NCBI GenBank assembly: GCA_020002185.1
Contig: CM034534.1
Span: 65,440,717-65,504,716, forward strand
From: Paraescarpia echinospica
Lineage: Eukaryota > Annelida > Polychaeta > Sabellida > Siboglinidae
Length of the DNA: 64,000 nt
Direction of reading: 5' to 3'
The translations under genes were made by a program, and so were the position numbers. This document shows, one piece after another, positions 25,722 through 34,849 of the stretch. The notes beneath the pieces were generated by a model that saw nothing but the letters and a program-made list of their open reading frames with translations, did no database searches and was not told the origin of the DNA. Positions within the stretch are counted from its first letter, which is position 1, and the number at the start of each line of letters is the position of its first letter.

Positions 25722-28364
25722 TAATGTATGCACTATAATTATAGACATTATACTACAACAAACACATCACAATCCTACTTGTAATTTATCCACTGGTATT
25801 ACAAACAATTCTGCAACATCTGAACAGTTGTTCATTCCAAACTATATTTAATAAAATGTCATAAAACTACTAGCTTATTATAAAAATAAAATCTCCCCAT
25901 TACTAGTGGTTCATTCTGAATTGAACTACGACAAGTTTCAAAAATTGCCACACAACCTCAAAGTAAATCACTGGGAGGGCAATCTGCCCAAATTTGTGTT
26001 TTATCTTTATACAGACACTAAAAAGTGCCAGTAACGACATTAATAACACTTAGTGAACTTAAACATACAGCATGCCACTAGTCTTGTCATTGGCAACAGA
26101 GTTATATTTCAATTATGTGATAAACTCCCATTTTACTTAACTGATGAGATACAACTGATTTCATTGTGTTTATGTCAAAAAAGACACCTGTACTCGCCCC
26201 TGCCCCAAGAAAATCAGAGATATTTCAGTCCTAGGCACTTACTACTAACAATAACACTGAAGGTATGTTAATGAAATCAATTGGTTGGGTGTGTGTACAT
26301 GCGTGGTCATTCATGCATGCATGTGTGCATTCATGTGTGCAAAATGTAAGTGTTTACTAACAAGCACCAGTAAGCAGATCATGTGCAGGTATGTGATGAT
26401 TACTTTGCTAAATTACACTACCACTAGTACTTGAAAGCATCATTTTAACTTTCACTGCTCATGTCATGATGCCAAACAATAACTTGACTGTGACACACAT
26501 TTTATATCTATGCAGTGCAACTTACTGAAAGTCCTATACATGGCAAGGACTTGCGATCTTATCTAATGTAAGCAATGTACAGGTCTTGTTGAACACCCTA
26601 TACTCAGTACACGGCAAGAAATCACGATCTAATCTACACAAATCCAATTTTGTTAGAGATCAAATGAAAACTCTATTGATTTGATGAAAACAACTGGATC
26701 AGTCAACTGTAACTTAATAGAAATATTTCCTTCAAGCTTGAATTTGAAACCTGCTAAATTTGTTATGATTATCATAAACAAATTAGCAGGTTTCAAATTT
26801 TCATAATGACACTGCACACAAAAAATAATTAAAACTGATGATGTGACAAATGTATTATCCATGAGACTACATCTTCAAAATGCCCACGGATGCCCTAAAC
26901 CTGAACAATCAAAGGTATCATAATGACAGTTGATGTATTGGGACACCGTATGTTTTGGGACAGCCTAAAAATATAGAAAAAGTTATATTTCTGTACTGTA
27001 TGTTTTGAGACACCTTAATAAATATAATTATTTTTGTCCCTATGTGTCCGGACACACGGGATGTAGGGCCATTGAGACACTCAAAAATAGTTAGTAGCAG
27101 GGTAATTACTAATAGACAAGGATGACATGACGTCAGGACTTGTTCATGTTCCTAAGTATTGGGACAGTGAATCTGAGACTTATTTTTGTGCACCGTATGT
27201 TTTGGAACAGCTGATAATTTAATTATTTTTATTTGTTCCAATATATACAGTCATTACGGTAGTAGAGGCTGAACAAAATAAAACACCAGTCTCGAAAATG
27301 AGTATTTACCTAGCCACACAGACACACAAAACTGATTTTTGTTACATATATATATATATATATATACATACCAATTGTTTTGTACTGGCAACAGAGTGAT
27401 ATTTCAATTAAGTGGTAAACTCCCATTATCTGAGATCTAACAATTACCTCACAAGAAATCTATGGGAAAGCAGTCAAACTACACCCTGTATTGGATGAAA
27501 ACAAACCGGTGTTGATATGTTAATTGTGTGTCTTCATTAGCAGCTGGTCTAAGGAAAAGGAGGGGCCAATGTCTATTTATCAAACATTGGCCCCATGAGT
27601 CAAATAGTAAAATTCCCCACTCTGCATGTTTCTTTCCCATTAATCATGGGTACGGAAACTTAACAGTAAACAAAGATGCATCTTTTATAGTAACAGGAAC
27701 AATAGTCAAGACACGAGAGGAATGCACGTCCGTCTCAGTGTTGGCCAACTTAAATAATGAGATGTTTCCAGACCATGAATGGGTCCACATACCTGGCAGA
27801 CTGTTTTAAAGAAAAAAATGTCTGATTTCTTTCACCTAATTTTTTTCTGTGCTTTAGATATTTACTTCAGTAGTGACACCTTAACGACTTTCATCGACTG
27901 AAATATGACTTCCATCTTTACAGGGAACACTGAATAATTATCTACATATATATATATATATTAGTACGTTTTATTTATTTTAAAAATGTATTACCTGAAC
28001 CATCACAAAATTTACTACATTCAACAATGTTCATCATTTTGGTTAAATACTGGCTACTACTGAAGGTTATTAACTAATCTGAAAATCAAAACACACTTCA
28101 GGGTCATAGCATATGTTTAGCTTTACACTGGGTCAGAGTAACTGAACATGCTTCATCTTTAATCCACTTATTCATAAAATATAATTGGAAAATAATCAAT
28201 CACACAATATCATAAAAACACATGTGGCTTTACCTACCTGCATCTTTGTCTGACAAACTTCTCTGTTGCGATCTTAGCAGGTTCCATTTCTTGTGAGCTT
28301 CGGCATAAAACGTACACAGGCCCACCAGCACAAGCACAAAAATAAGCTGTCGGTTCATCAACAT
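1108..28364 (-). CDS. FGFR: FGF receptor tyrosine kinase, 11 coding exons, 3' end off window
   Basis: Single-pass membrane receptor for fibroblast growth factors. In coding order the exons give a signal peptide, two D2-type Ig domains, a D3-type Ig domain, a transmembrane helix, a juxtamembrane segment, the glycine-rich loop LGEGAFGQV, the ATP-anchoring lysine in VAVKMLK, the helix C region, the hinge ([10 protein letters not shown]) and the segment up to [10 protein letters not shown]. The exons are 28364-28238, 14251-14100, 11729-11603, 9758-9586, 9037-8914, 5328-5138, 4420-4282, 3953-3659, 3090-2975, 2022-1912 and 1325-1108. Every junction has GT-AG borders and compatible phase; the total is 1773 nt (591 codons) with no stop. 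The catalytic loop (HRDLAARN) is not found below 1108, so the C-terminal kinase half lies outside. FGFR identity rests on the order of domains and on kinase and Ig motifs. A canonical D1 and acid box were not found. The 14-kb first coding intron is loaded with LINEs. Confidence 0.95.
1912..2022 (-). CDS. FGFR: FGFR exon 10: kinase helix C region
   Basis: Acceptor cacctttcag|ATGATGC, donor GAAAATG|gtcagt. It encodes [19 protein letters not shown], then [17 protein letters not shown]. The E of LVQEM is the helix-C glutamate, and [10 protein letters not shown] corresponds to NIINLLGACT in FGFRs. The donor is GT-CAGT, slightly weak but in the expected place and phase. Confidence 0.95.
2726..2794. 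repeat. 69-bp near-perfect hairpin in an FGFR intron
   Basis: Left arm 2726-2758 begins tgtggtgctgccatctagtg; right arm 2762-2794 is its reverse complement apart from two positions, with a 3-base loop (aga). It probably derives from a foldback or MITE-type element. Confidence 0.8.
2975..3090 (-). CDS. FGFR: FGFR exon 9: kinase glycine loop and catalytic lysine
   Basis: Acceptor catgtttcag|CCTTCAG, donor CTGAAAG|gtgggt. It encodes [20 protein letters not shown] followed by [17 protein letters not shown]. The G-x-G-x-x-G-x-V loop and the lysine of VAVK are both intact, so ATP binding should be possible. The split codon G|AT gives Asp at the junction with the next exon (KDDATEKE). Confidence 0.95.
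3659..3953 (-). CDS. FGFR: FGFR exon 8: transmembrane and juxtamembrane segment
   Basis: Acceptor cacaatgcag|CACCAAAC, donor GGCAA|gtgagt. A short stalk ([10 protein letters not shown]) is followed by a hydrophobic span of about 22 residues ([20 protein letters not shown] plus VFLV), a basic stop-transfer (HSRRRH) and the juxtamembrane region ending [14 protein letters not shown]. The last part matches the EYELPEDPKWEFPR leading into the kinase of vertebrate FGFRs. The donor splits an Asn codon completed by the next exon. Confidence 0.95.
4282..4420 (-). CDS. FGFR: FGFR exon 7: second half of Ig domain D3
   Basis: Acceptor gttacccag|GAGAGT, donor CTACCAG|gtagga. It encodes [19 protein letters not shown], then [18 protein letters not shown] and a closing VYVTVLP. 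NVT and LYTCSTGN correspond to the conserved NVTxxDxGxYTCxxGN of D3. Only one such exon is seen between 3953 and 5138, so I find no IIIb/IIIc-type alternative. Potential N-glycosylation sites are NIT, NVT and NDT. Confidence 0.93.
4435..4735. repeat. Imperfect ATC/ATT microsatellite clusters
   Basis: Two runs of (atc/att)n-like sequence, 4435-4535 and about 4675-4735, flank a stretch with ctgctcaaagcgctttacac that resembles dispersed-repeat sequence. They lie in the intron between the two D3 exons. Confidence 0.6.
5138..5328 (-). CDS. FGFR: FGFR exon 6: first half of Ig domain D3
   Basis: Acceptor ttatgtgcag|CGAGACC, donor ATCAAG|gtacgg. It encodes the linker RPPKMPPMI, then [31 protein letters not shown] and GHSYVRVIK. 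The D-P-Q-P-x-x-Q-W-L-K-H core is the D3 signature of FGFRs. It ends in phase 0, at the place where vertebrate FGFRs switch to alternative IIIb/IIIc exons. Confidence 0.95.
5435..5519. repeat. Short inverted repeat, possible MITE
   Basis: aaatgtgggctct at the left and agagcccacattt at the right are exact reverse complements about 60 bases apart, just upstream of the D3 exon in gene order. Confidence 0.5.
5520..8233. other. FGFR intron, no exon recognised
   Basis: Part of the 3.6-kb intron between D2 and D3 exons. Mirrored open frames at 5770-6066 have no recognisable homology. The rest is AT-rich with short TA and ATT runs near 6180-6590. Confidence 0.6.
8234..8403. repeat. 170-bp MITE-like element with inverted ends
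   Basis: The left end agtttatcttgtat...tgatgtttcgagtgctctca pairs with the right end read on the other strand (agtttaccttgtat...tgatgtttcgactgctctca), about 55 bases per arm at high identity, with a central spacer. No coding capacity. Confidence 0.7.
8914..9037 (-). CDS. FGFR: FGFR exon 5: second half of D2-type Ig domain B
   Basis: Acceptor ttctcag|ATCAAG, donor ATAGTTG|gtgagt. It encodes [20 protein letters not shown], then [27 protein letters not shown] and the VENRYG turn are near-identical to vertebrate FGFR D2. The exon is three bases shorter than its counterpart at 11603-11729. The last base joins CG of the next exon to give Ala at the start of the D2-D3 linker (ARPPKMPP). Confidence 0.95.
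9586..9758 (-). CDS. FGFR: FGFR exon 4: first half of D2-type Ig domain B
   Basis: Acceptor tgtttacag|GTCGTGG, donor GCTCCT|gtaagt. It encodes [13 protein letters not shown], then TELKCIADG (Ig cysteine) and [17 protein letters not shown]. The APVW start resembles the APYW that opens D2 in vertebrate receptors, and RRSKEF lies where the heparin-binding basic stretch is found. This copy is the better candidate for the orthologous D2. Confidence 0.92.
11278..11523 (+). pseudogene. C-terminal fragment of a LINE reverse transcriptase ORF
   Basis: The open frame [15 protein letters not shown], then [20 protein letters not shown], then [16 protein letters not shown] resembles the C-terminal tail of apurinic-endonuclease type non-LTR retrotransposon proteins (W-x-G/S-H-x-x-R-M, then K-R-G-R-P-x-x-R-W and a D-R-x-x-W). 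No RT domain is present, so it is a 5'-truncated insertion. It lies in the FGFR intron between the two D2-type Ig domains, antisense to the gene. Confidence 0.6.
11603..11729 (-). CDS. FGFR: FGFR exon 3: second half of D2-type Ig domain A
   Basis: Begins at tgtgacag|ATCGAG in phase 0 and ends in phase 1 at TACACAG|gtgaga. It encodes [19 protein letters not shown] (second Ig cysteine) followed by [17 protein letters not shown]. The S-D-E-G-N-Y-T-C core matches the SDKGNYTC of FGFR D2. It joins in frame to the exon at 9758 (Thr-Gly junction). One potential N-glycosylation site is NNT. Confidence 0.9.
12329..12914. repeat. 65-bp minisatellite, nine copies
   Basis: The unit contains tggctgaatgtgtaaaacca, tgacaggctttctaaaggtg and ttcataagtagcaaggaaaa, and recurs exactly every 65 bases from 12361 to 12881. 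Copies differ at one to three positions (cgtaaa for tgtaaa, taacagg for tgacagg), implying recent expansion. It lies in the FGFR intron between 11.7 and 14.1 kb. Confidence 0.95.
13330..13735. repeat. Dispersed repeat, family R1, with internal duplication
   Basis: Two adjacent copies share aacgacattNaagatagc, taatgaacttaaaacacaca, gcaccac, gcaacaaagtg and aacgcccattctggtaactg. The family recurs at 25.93-26.25 kb and 27.37-27.43 kb. The 3' part has cgcccctgccccaagaaaat. Confidence 0.8.
14100..14251 (-). CDS. FGFR: FGFR exon 2: first half of D2-type Ig domain A
   Basis: Starts in phase 1 after tctccag and ends in phase 0 at GGACCG|gtaggt. The translation contains VTFKCPATG (first Ig cysteine) and [10 protein letters not shown] (core tryptophan), close to the WLKNGKEF signature of vertebrate FGFR D2. 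Basic residues ([11 protein letters not shown]) could belong to a heparin-contact surface; that is inference. Exon phases are the same as those of the exon at 9586-9758. Confidence 0.9.
14550..14583. repeat. (TA)n microsatellite
   Basis: Uninterrupted alternating TA apart from one tg interruption. Confidence 0.9.
14584..17620. other. Intron sequence, no gene seen
   Basis: AT-rich; no Ig-type exon on the minus strand and no recognisable repeat family. Precedes the CR1/L2-like LINE. Confidence 0.6.
17724..18122 (+). pseudogene. LINE leader frame with 2A-like peptide
   Basis: 132-codon frame opening [12 protein letters not shown]. Near its end [10 protein letters not shown] (NPGP at 18075-18086) matches the NPGP core of 2A-like ribosome-skipping peptides, preceded by a hydrophobic run ([11 protein letters not shown]), as known for 2A in some CR1/L2-type LINEs. 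The usual D-x-E just before x-NPGP is replaced by V-V-Q, so activity is doubtful. After NPGP the first zinc ligands CHSC follow, then a frameshift and stop. Confidence 0.6.
18124..19239 (+). pseudogene. LINE frame: PHD-type zinc fingers and endonuclease
   Basis: Stop-free for 371 codons with no early ATG, so it is the +1-shifted continuation of the leader. It carries LTCNDCNKS...YIKCARIS...WHCSNC (completing a finger that starts with CHSC), then a canonical C4HC3 [30 protein letters not shown]. The endonuclease follows with [32 protein letters not shown] and a final ADH. It ends at a frameshift near 19232. Confidence 0.8.
19232..21061 (+). pseudogene. LINE frame: reverse transcriptase
   Basis: Long open frame (563 codons from its first ATG at 19370). 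RT motifs in order: [76 protein letters not shown] (catalytic FADD), then MKFNPTKC and HCYLGIHIS. The catalytic aspartates are intact. It ends in a frameshift near 21045. Confidence 0.9.
21045..21356 (+). pseudogene. LINE frame: C-terminal domain
   Basis: Continuation after the third frameshift: [18 protein letters not shown], then [36 protein letters not shown] and [19 protein letters not shown]. NSFFPxTIxxWNxLP is the usual C-terminal motif of CR1/L2-type polyproteins. Stop at 21354-21356. Confidence 0.85.
22040..24810 (-). mobile_element. RTE-like non-LTR retrotransposon, 5' truncated
   Basis: Minus-strand element covering most of the endonuclease, the RT and the C-terminal tail. The upstream frame hits a stop just before the ATG at 24803 and the first endonuclease motif (usually with WNVRT) is missing, so the 5' end is truncated near 24.81 kb. 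The 3' side ends in a gaagaagaaggtagatgtg stretch and a short AAT-rich tail near 22.04 kb. It is inserted in the first FGFR intron in the same orientation as the gene. Exact clade (RTE versus a related group) is uncertain. Confidence 0.85.
22083..24803 (-). pseudogene. LINE endonuclease-reverse transcriptase with one nonsense codon
   Basis: A 719-codon frame runs from [10 protein letters not shown] to RTFNYL, where TGA (22644-22646 on plus) probably replaces a Gly codon. The frame then continues without interruption as [13 protein letters not shown] to the end at 22083. Motifs: [14 protein letters not shown] and DSDHVPV (endonuclease); [45 protein letters not shown] (RT); [14 protein letters not shown] and [14 protein letters not shown] (C-terminus). 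Such proteins are often annotated as craniofacial development protein 2-like. One stop in some 900 codons suggests recent insertion. Confidence 0.9.
25653..25720. repeat. (CA)n microsatellite
   Basis: More than thirty uninterrupted CA units. Confidence 0.98.
25930..26250. repeat. Dispersed repeat, family R1, second copy
   Basis: Shares with 13.33-13.74 kb the phrases ggcaatctgcccaa, gccaNtaacgacatta, tNNtgaacttaaa, gatacaactgatttcattg and cgcccctgccccaagaaaat. The order and spacing are conserved and the strand is the same. Confidence 0.8.
26741..26799. repeat. 59-bp near-perfect hairpin
   Basis: Left arm aatttgaaacctgctaaatt plus tgttatgat, right arm atcataaacaaattagcagg plus tttcaaatt; arms of about 29 bases around a 1-base centre, with a single mismatch. 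Confidence 0.8.
26935..27260. repeat. Repeat-like stretch with recurring gtatgttttgggacag
   Basis: The phrase accgtatgttttggNacag appears three times in variant form within about 270 bases, with tattgggaca(c/g) twice. Probably a decayed repeat; family unknown. Confidence 0.4.
27348..27430. repeat. (TA)n tract followed by R1 fragment
   Basis: A short TA run is followed by ttgttttgtactggcaacag and gtgatatttcaattaagtgg, which match the core of the R1 family at 13.6 and 26.1 kb. Confidence 0.6.
28238..28364 (-). CDS. FGFR: FGFR coding exon 1: signal peptide
   Basis: The frame begins [20 protein letters not shown] and continues [10 protein letters not shown] to DKDA, a basic start followed by a hydrophobic core and a plausible cleavage site near YAEA-H. 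The exon ends in phase 1 at CAG|gtaggt. Its last base plus CC of the exon at 14251 gives Ala, so it can join that Ig exon directly. The same phase would also allow joining to the exon at 9758. A second ATG two codons downstream makes the exact start uncertain by two residues. Confidence 0.85.
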
Positions 28365-28633
28365 TTTCACAAGTCGTGTCTTGTAACAGGTTTTAAGACG
28401 CCTCGATCACTGCGTGGGTTCTAAACTGAGGCCTTCACAACCATCAAAGGTGTCCAATATCTGTGTCATGTGCACTCCATTGTCGCTGTTCAATTAACGC
28501 ACGTCACTGACAGATAGCGGTCACATACCATCTCGAACAAAATCCATGTTACCGTTGTGACGATCGCACAACATCAGTTTCATCACAAACTTGTATATAT
28601 CCAGATGCAGAGAGCGTAGATGTTGCGTCACAC
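28365..28633 (-). other. Probable 5' UTR of FGFR with upstream splice acceptor
   Basis: Upstream of the ATG the minus strand reads without a coding signal back to a good acceptor, ttacctttcag|GTGTGACG, at 28634. This suggests a non-coding first exon further upstream, possibly near the CpG-rich stretch at 46.7-47.3 kb. The link is inference from splice signals only. Confidence 0.45.
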
Positions 28634-31600
28634 CTGAAAGGTAAGAACAAAACGTTTAGCCACGCGCATACAACAGTAGTACGCTAGTTCGAAACAGCAG
28701 CATCTCACAGTTTTGTATTACTGCGAGTAACATCAAAATCCGTTTACACATTCACATCAATCTTTAACTAATGGTGAAATTTCTCACCTTCGTCAGGGGT
28801 GGTGAATTCAACATAGGACCACAGTGACTGATTGTCACTAGAGTTGCGACCAGTGTCACTAAGACATTTATAACACTGACCAACCAACATCTGCAGGTGG
28901 TGGAAGTTCGGATCATAGATGGCAGAAAAAAGCACTGTAGCACTGTCATGGTGGGAAACACGTAGAAAACAATGGTATTATGACAATATAGCAAAACCAT
29001 TCATCCATCATATAACTGTCATCTTTATATCATTGATTTTCGTTTCATGATTATACAATTATTGCTCCATTTGTGCTAACTAAATATATCAATAAAGAAT
29101 TTCATCAACATTAGTTTTAAACTATATTTTTGCGGGAGTTTAAATCACTATAATGGTGTCACTGGATTATGCGGGCATTGCATGCATAGCTAATGTACTG
29201 GTAGGTTAAGTTGACCCAATTATACTTTACACTTTCAAGCCCCAAAACATGCTGCACACTGTGCCTATTGTGAAACTTTGGAACACGACCAGATGTGTTT
29301 TATGCACTGCCGAATAGGCTTACATCAAGTCAAACACAGCAAGATCAAATATGATTACAGGTCTATTAAATATTCACATAGATCTATTTGAAACGCAGTT
29401 ACTGTGCACAGTGAATTCCTTGGACATACAGATGGGCCAGAGGTTTTCTAAACTAACACCATGTATCACATTTTCTATGTACATAAAATAGAAAGTGAGC
29501 ACATAAGAGATAGAGATGTTACATATATTTTAAGGGCGGTTGCCTGTTCCACTAGCCAGAAGCTTGCTAATCTGTCGTACGGTGCCCAACTTGCAGTTTG
29601 TTAAATGGGAACCAGGAACTTCTAAAGCAAGTTTGTGTAGGGACACGTGCCTCTGCTATAATCCTAACTGCCAATTACAGACAATAGTGGCTGTTTAGTA
29701 TTTGAATGTTGTCTTTATAATTTTAACATGTCACAAACACAACTTTCAAAATGTGATTGTTGTTTCATGATTATTAAACACAATTTGTTGGGCCGTACGC
29801 CTTCAACATATTTATTATATATTTATTTATTCTAGTATTAAGAATATATATATATATCCATGCCAAATCATAAAATTATCTCCGTTCATGCATTTTCAGC
29901 TCAGTCTTCATTAATTTATCACAACAGAATCTTAAGTAAGTTCATTCAAGACAATCAGCAAGTAAAATACATATATTAAGCTACTTCGCAAACTTTGCAT
30001 GCACACAAGTAAAGTGGACAATGCATAGTTGTGGTTGTATTTTCCAATACCATAGATACAGGCCGTAGAGATCTAAGGTACATGTAAATGAAAGACTGAG
30101 TGTGATTGTGAAAGGGTGTTTGCTTACGCCCAATAGCGTAACATTACTGGGTGACTGGTAAACACAAATGTAGTAAAAAGAACTCTTGTACATTAAAAAT
30201 GCAATATTATTATAATTTAGAGTTTTTTAGTGGATAAGACACATTCACCGACATATACGACTAACTCTATAACAGTTGACAGTAGATAAATAATCAAACA
30301 GACTGTGGTGTTTGCTTGTGAGTGTATCACATCACATACATGTGACAAATCACAACATTTAAGCAAATGCAGTGGTCTGCGTGACTACAGACAGTCATTG
30401 ACAGAACATATATGTTAGTGTCAGTAGTGAGTTCTTTATTTCTATTTTTTTCGACCACTCTAGCCTCTGCAACAGTTTATTGACAGCTTGTACAGTGTGG
30501 TTACCAAACTCTTCATTCATTTGAGGCCTAATTCAACTCGCCAGCTTTTTTTAGAACAATATGATCACCAAGCCCAATACTGCATATGCTATGGCCATGC
30601 TGTCACTGCACAAGACCCAATGGCCACCACTGTGAGCAGTAGCAATAAACTCATCAAGGTGCCTAGAGACTTAGCTTAGGACCTGTCACCTAGGACTGGG
30701 CTAGGCCTAGTTTAGGTAATACTAGTAGTAGGTGGTCACTGCCTCACTCCCACCCATCCTGGCCATTGTCACAGACACTGTCAGTCAGTGGTTCTATAAG
30801 TCTTGCGGCTCCAAATAACGAGACGGGACCAACATTAACTTTATCATCTGAGTTTCAAAGGATACACAGTCCCCAACGTTGACAGCCAGGTTTATACACC
30901 AACAACAATGAATTGCACCATGTCCGTGGTCATGGACCGTGTCTAGTCCGAATCGTGGACCCAAAACCGTCTGTCCCCAAGTTGCCAAGCAATTGCCAAT
31001 CCAATTGATGAAGTGGATGTCGCAAGCCAAATTACACTACCGTGCCTCTCTAATCGCAACATGCTCAACCAGTAAAGAAGGAAATTGTGTGACAAAACCA
31101 AGTAATTATTTTGCTACCTTAGGCTTAGCCTAAGCTTTGTTTGGATTAACTAAATGTCAAATACACTTTGCCCGTACCACTCCTATCTAGAACTCCCTCC
31201 CATCCAGTGTAGCAGTTTTCCGCCTTGGTGTCCTTCAAGAGGGACCTCGCCTCTCACACACTTTGAATTATATAGCCAGTGTAGGGCAACCAAAGTAGTA
31301 TAGTTGATGGGCTAGAGCTATGTCGGTCCGAGGATATCTCCTCGGGTGCCGCTACGTCTACGGCTACGGCCACGGTTGTCGAATTGGTCTGGTCAGGATA
31401 CCTGAACACTGGTTGCCCCTCCCCTCTTTTTCCTGTTTTCATTTGTTTCCTTTTATTTCTTCCTGTGTCACGCACGCGTCAACGTCATGCAATTGTTAAA
31501 TATGACAGTTCGATGTAAAAGATTGAAGGTTAATGACGCCACAGACTGATAAGCCTCTGAATCGATCCAAAGACAGCAGGAACAGAGTTGGCGTTTTCTT

Positions 31601-34600
31601 GGTAAAATAACAGTTGCTTGTTCTCGATGTGCATTTACCCATCTCACCGAATTCCCTCCTTTCAAATAGTGCAACGTTAAAAACTATTTTAATGTTTTAA
31701 AACGGTACAAAATTAACTGCATGACTACCATCGGAGCAATGTGTGTCACACATAGTTACTCTGGACCTAGTCGATTAGCAGTATGACTTATGTCGTGAAT
31801 AATTTATCAAATAACTGGTGCATATAAAAAACTAGCATATTCATGAGTTACTACGCGCCACTACTACTTCCAATGATTTATGGCATATAAGACATTGTAA
31901 ACATAGGTTTGTGACAATGTTGACGTACATACCGAGGCAATTGTCCAGGTACTATTCGTAGTGTAAACATTCAGGCTCAAGCTGTGACAATAAATGATAT
32001 GATATTTACTCTAGCTATGCACGGTTCCAGTGCGTTTGGAACATTTCCAGAGAAGCCTCTGGCGCGGCAAGCATTGGGTATTGGCGACTATTTTAGATAC
32101 GACAGCGAAGCGTCGTCTATGAGTGTGAAATGCATTTGTTGGAAAGGCATTATCCCGGAGGCTTAATCTAGAATTACACTCGCCAACTGATAGTAATTAT
32201 TCCATAATCTGCATGCTGTTTGTGGATATCGAATCGCCACATGTAGCCATCCTTTGCATGACTTCATATGTCCCTATAATTACAAACAATAGTCGTGTTA
32301 TAAACTGCATTTTAAAATGCCTACATACCATTTATTGTATTTGTTCATGGAGCCTATGCCTATAGTGAAGATCTAAATTAAAAGTGTCCCTGTCAACTGA
32401 TTGGGTCTCTGCATATCGTAACATAATTTAACCGATAAGCCACTTTCACAAAACGAGATATGCACAATGCAAACCGTCAACCTGCAGTGTATACGCCCTG
32501 GAACCCTAATAATACTGTAGGCCCTAAGGATAAGCCTAATCTATGTCAAGAAAGCCTAATACCCTGCTCGGATACCAGTAATTTAGGTCATGGAGGTAGG
32601 CCCGTAGGTCCCTATCTAGCAAAACAGAATTGCCGAATCATAAAATAAACCGACATCAGCATCATGAAAGTTACAAGATGTTGGATTGATGTAATTCAAT
32701 CTCCGCCAAAAGAGATGCCGCCTTGAAACCGACATTATAAATCTCGAGCAGACGAGTTTGCCGCCGCGCGCTGTCTCTCCCGCCATGAAAGTGCTGCCAT
32801 TAAATGAATTGCCGCTCACCGCTGTCGTAGAGTTCTACAAACAATGCAACGCAAAAGCAAGCACACAATTCAGTCGACTGGTATTCACTGTGTGGGTGTA
32901 TTAATTGGTCATTCATGTGTACAAGTGCACATAGGTTATGAACCTGCATAATGCGAACAAGAAGTTTCGAAGCGGCCCGCTCGTAAACATTCGACTCGTG
33001 AGTAGCCTATGCAACGACGTTTTTTCTGCCTTGACAGTTTGCTTTGCGGTTTGACGGTCCGATAGCTGGTGGTATCGACCTAGAGTCCAGCACAGCGGCA
33101 CTTTGATTTGAATTGCATTGCCTGTGGCAGACTTGTATTGTTTTTCCTGAGGCGATGTGCAGAGATTGCGCGGGCAACACTGCATTAGTCGGCGGCTCGA
33201 ATCGCGACTTGCGTGACTCGTGTCGTTGACCCAGTCGGCCTACACGTAGCGATAATATCGAAAGAGGATTAACAAAGCAACCGATGTTAGAGCGACAGGA
33301 CAAAGATATATCATTAAACCCAGCTGGCTAGAACGCACCCGTACATGTGGTGCATGTGGCTAAATCGCCCGGAATGGGTTATGTTGACTCATAGATAAGC
33401 TGCCCGCAAACTGATATCTCGCAGTGGTGAAAAACTTATTGAAGCTCGTTGAAACTAGGATGCATTTCGATCAAAATGGCGCTTCATCATTTGCTGTTTG
33501 TTTAGGTAACGCGAACAAAAACGGTTGCATGAAAAATATGTTTCGACCTCCTCAAAGCGTTATTACATATATGTCTGTGGTTACTATTAATACATTACAA
33601 TGTAATCGTTCACGTTCGTTAAACGTAATGTACTGCGTTGTGTTCCAAAAAAAGATGCCGCTGGCAGTTTCAGTGCATCGCGTTATAGACCTTGGCTAGA
33701 GCTGGCTGACCCGAGCCAGGTTGACAGCAAGATGCTTACCAACTGTTGTAGCATCGCTGCGATACTACGCAATTTTTAGCGACAGGTAGCAATTTTGGGT
33801 GAGAGGCACATGCGATTTGCGTTGACCCGATTCGTGACCTCGTCAAAAATAGCCTATATATTGAGCACAGCCATTAATCGATGCAATCGTGAATGCGGAG
33901 TAATTTCAATACAGTCAACGCACTGATTGGTTTGGTGTGTAGGTGGTGCTTTCCCGTGGTTGAGGTTGGACAATATCCAGCAAATGACAATTATAGACAT
34001 ATCGGTATCATTGATTTGCCCGGGCACATTGTGTACAAATCTTCACAACAAAATGCTGCTGTCGCAACAAAGTTAGGCTTAGGCGACACGCTTTCTCAAA
34101 AGGTGTCAGCCGATTCTACCGCCCAACCATCACGTGCGCATAATTATACTTTGTTTTACGCACTCGGAAGATGACTTCATGGAAACAATCTTGTTAATGG
34201 CACCGTGTGCTGTTGATTCCGAGAAATACCGTGTTTTCCTGGACATGCACAGGACACCCGAGGGCCCATTGCCAGGAGGCAACAAGCGCCTGCTAAAGAT
34301 ATTATCACCGACACTTCCTGTTAGGTTCGGAAATGGTAATGGTTTTTTTCACGCATTGTTACCTCGACATTATAATACTACTTATTATTATTATTTTACA
34401 ATTATTATTCTAAATTATTAAAATGCGTACAGACGAATTGTATGTGAATGTGAGAAAGATGTGTAGAATAATGTATTAAACAAGTGAAAGTTACGAATAC
34501 AATTCAAAATGTCGTAATTTTGTGGGACTTGTCTAACTGCGCATATATAGGCCTTACATAAATAGTGTGTAACTAGTTAGATATTTGTGCAATATGTGGT

Positions 34601-34849
34601 GTAAAGATGCGTCACAAGTAATCAAAACAAATGAAAGCCATGTACATCCTATATGTACGTGATTGCAACGTATTGAAGTGCAAAATCCGGTATAACAAGT
34701 TAAACTTTTTGATATGCAACCATATAAAAATGGATTATTTACCGTAAACGAACTTAGGAAAACCAAAGTGGTGCTATATAAACAGGGTTGGAAGCCAGAC
34801 TTTGCGTCGTGTGCAGGCGGATTGTCGTAATGGAAATAAATTATTATTA
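28634..34849. other. Upstream of FGFR exon 1, no gene seen
   Basis: Minus-strand open frames here are short and lack homology I can recognise. Likely the intron between a non-coding first exon and the signal-peptide exon, or intergenic DNA. Confidence 0.5.

Larger units (their letters stand above)
14252..28237 (-). other. 14-kb first coding intron of FGFR
   Basis: Runs from gtaggt at the end of the signal-peptide exon to tctccag before the first Ig exon. It holds a CR1/L2-like LINE (17.7-21.4 kb), an RTE-like LINE (22.0-24.8 kb), a (CA)n tract, one copy of a dispersed repeat (25.93-26.25 kb), a perfect hairpin at 26.77 kb and several TA tracts. I looked for a further Ig exon (Cys, Trp, YxC pattern) on the minus strand and saw none. 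Confidence 0.8.
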
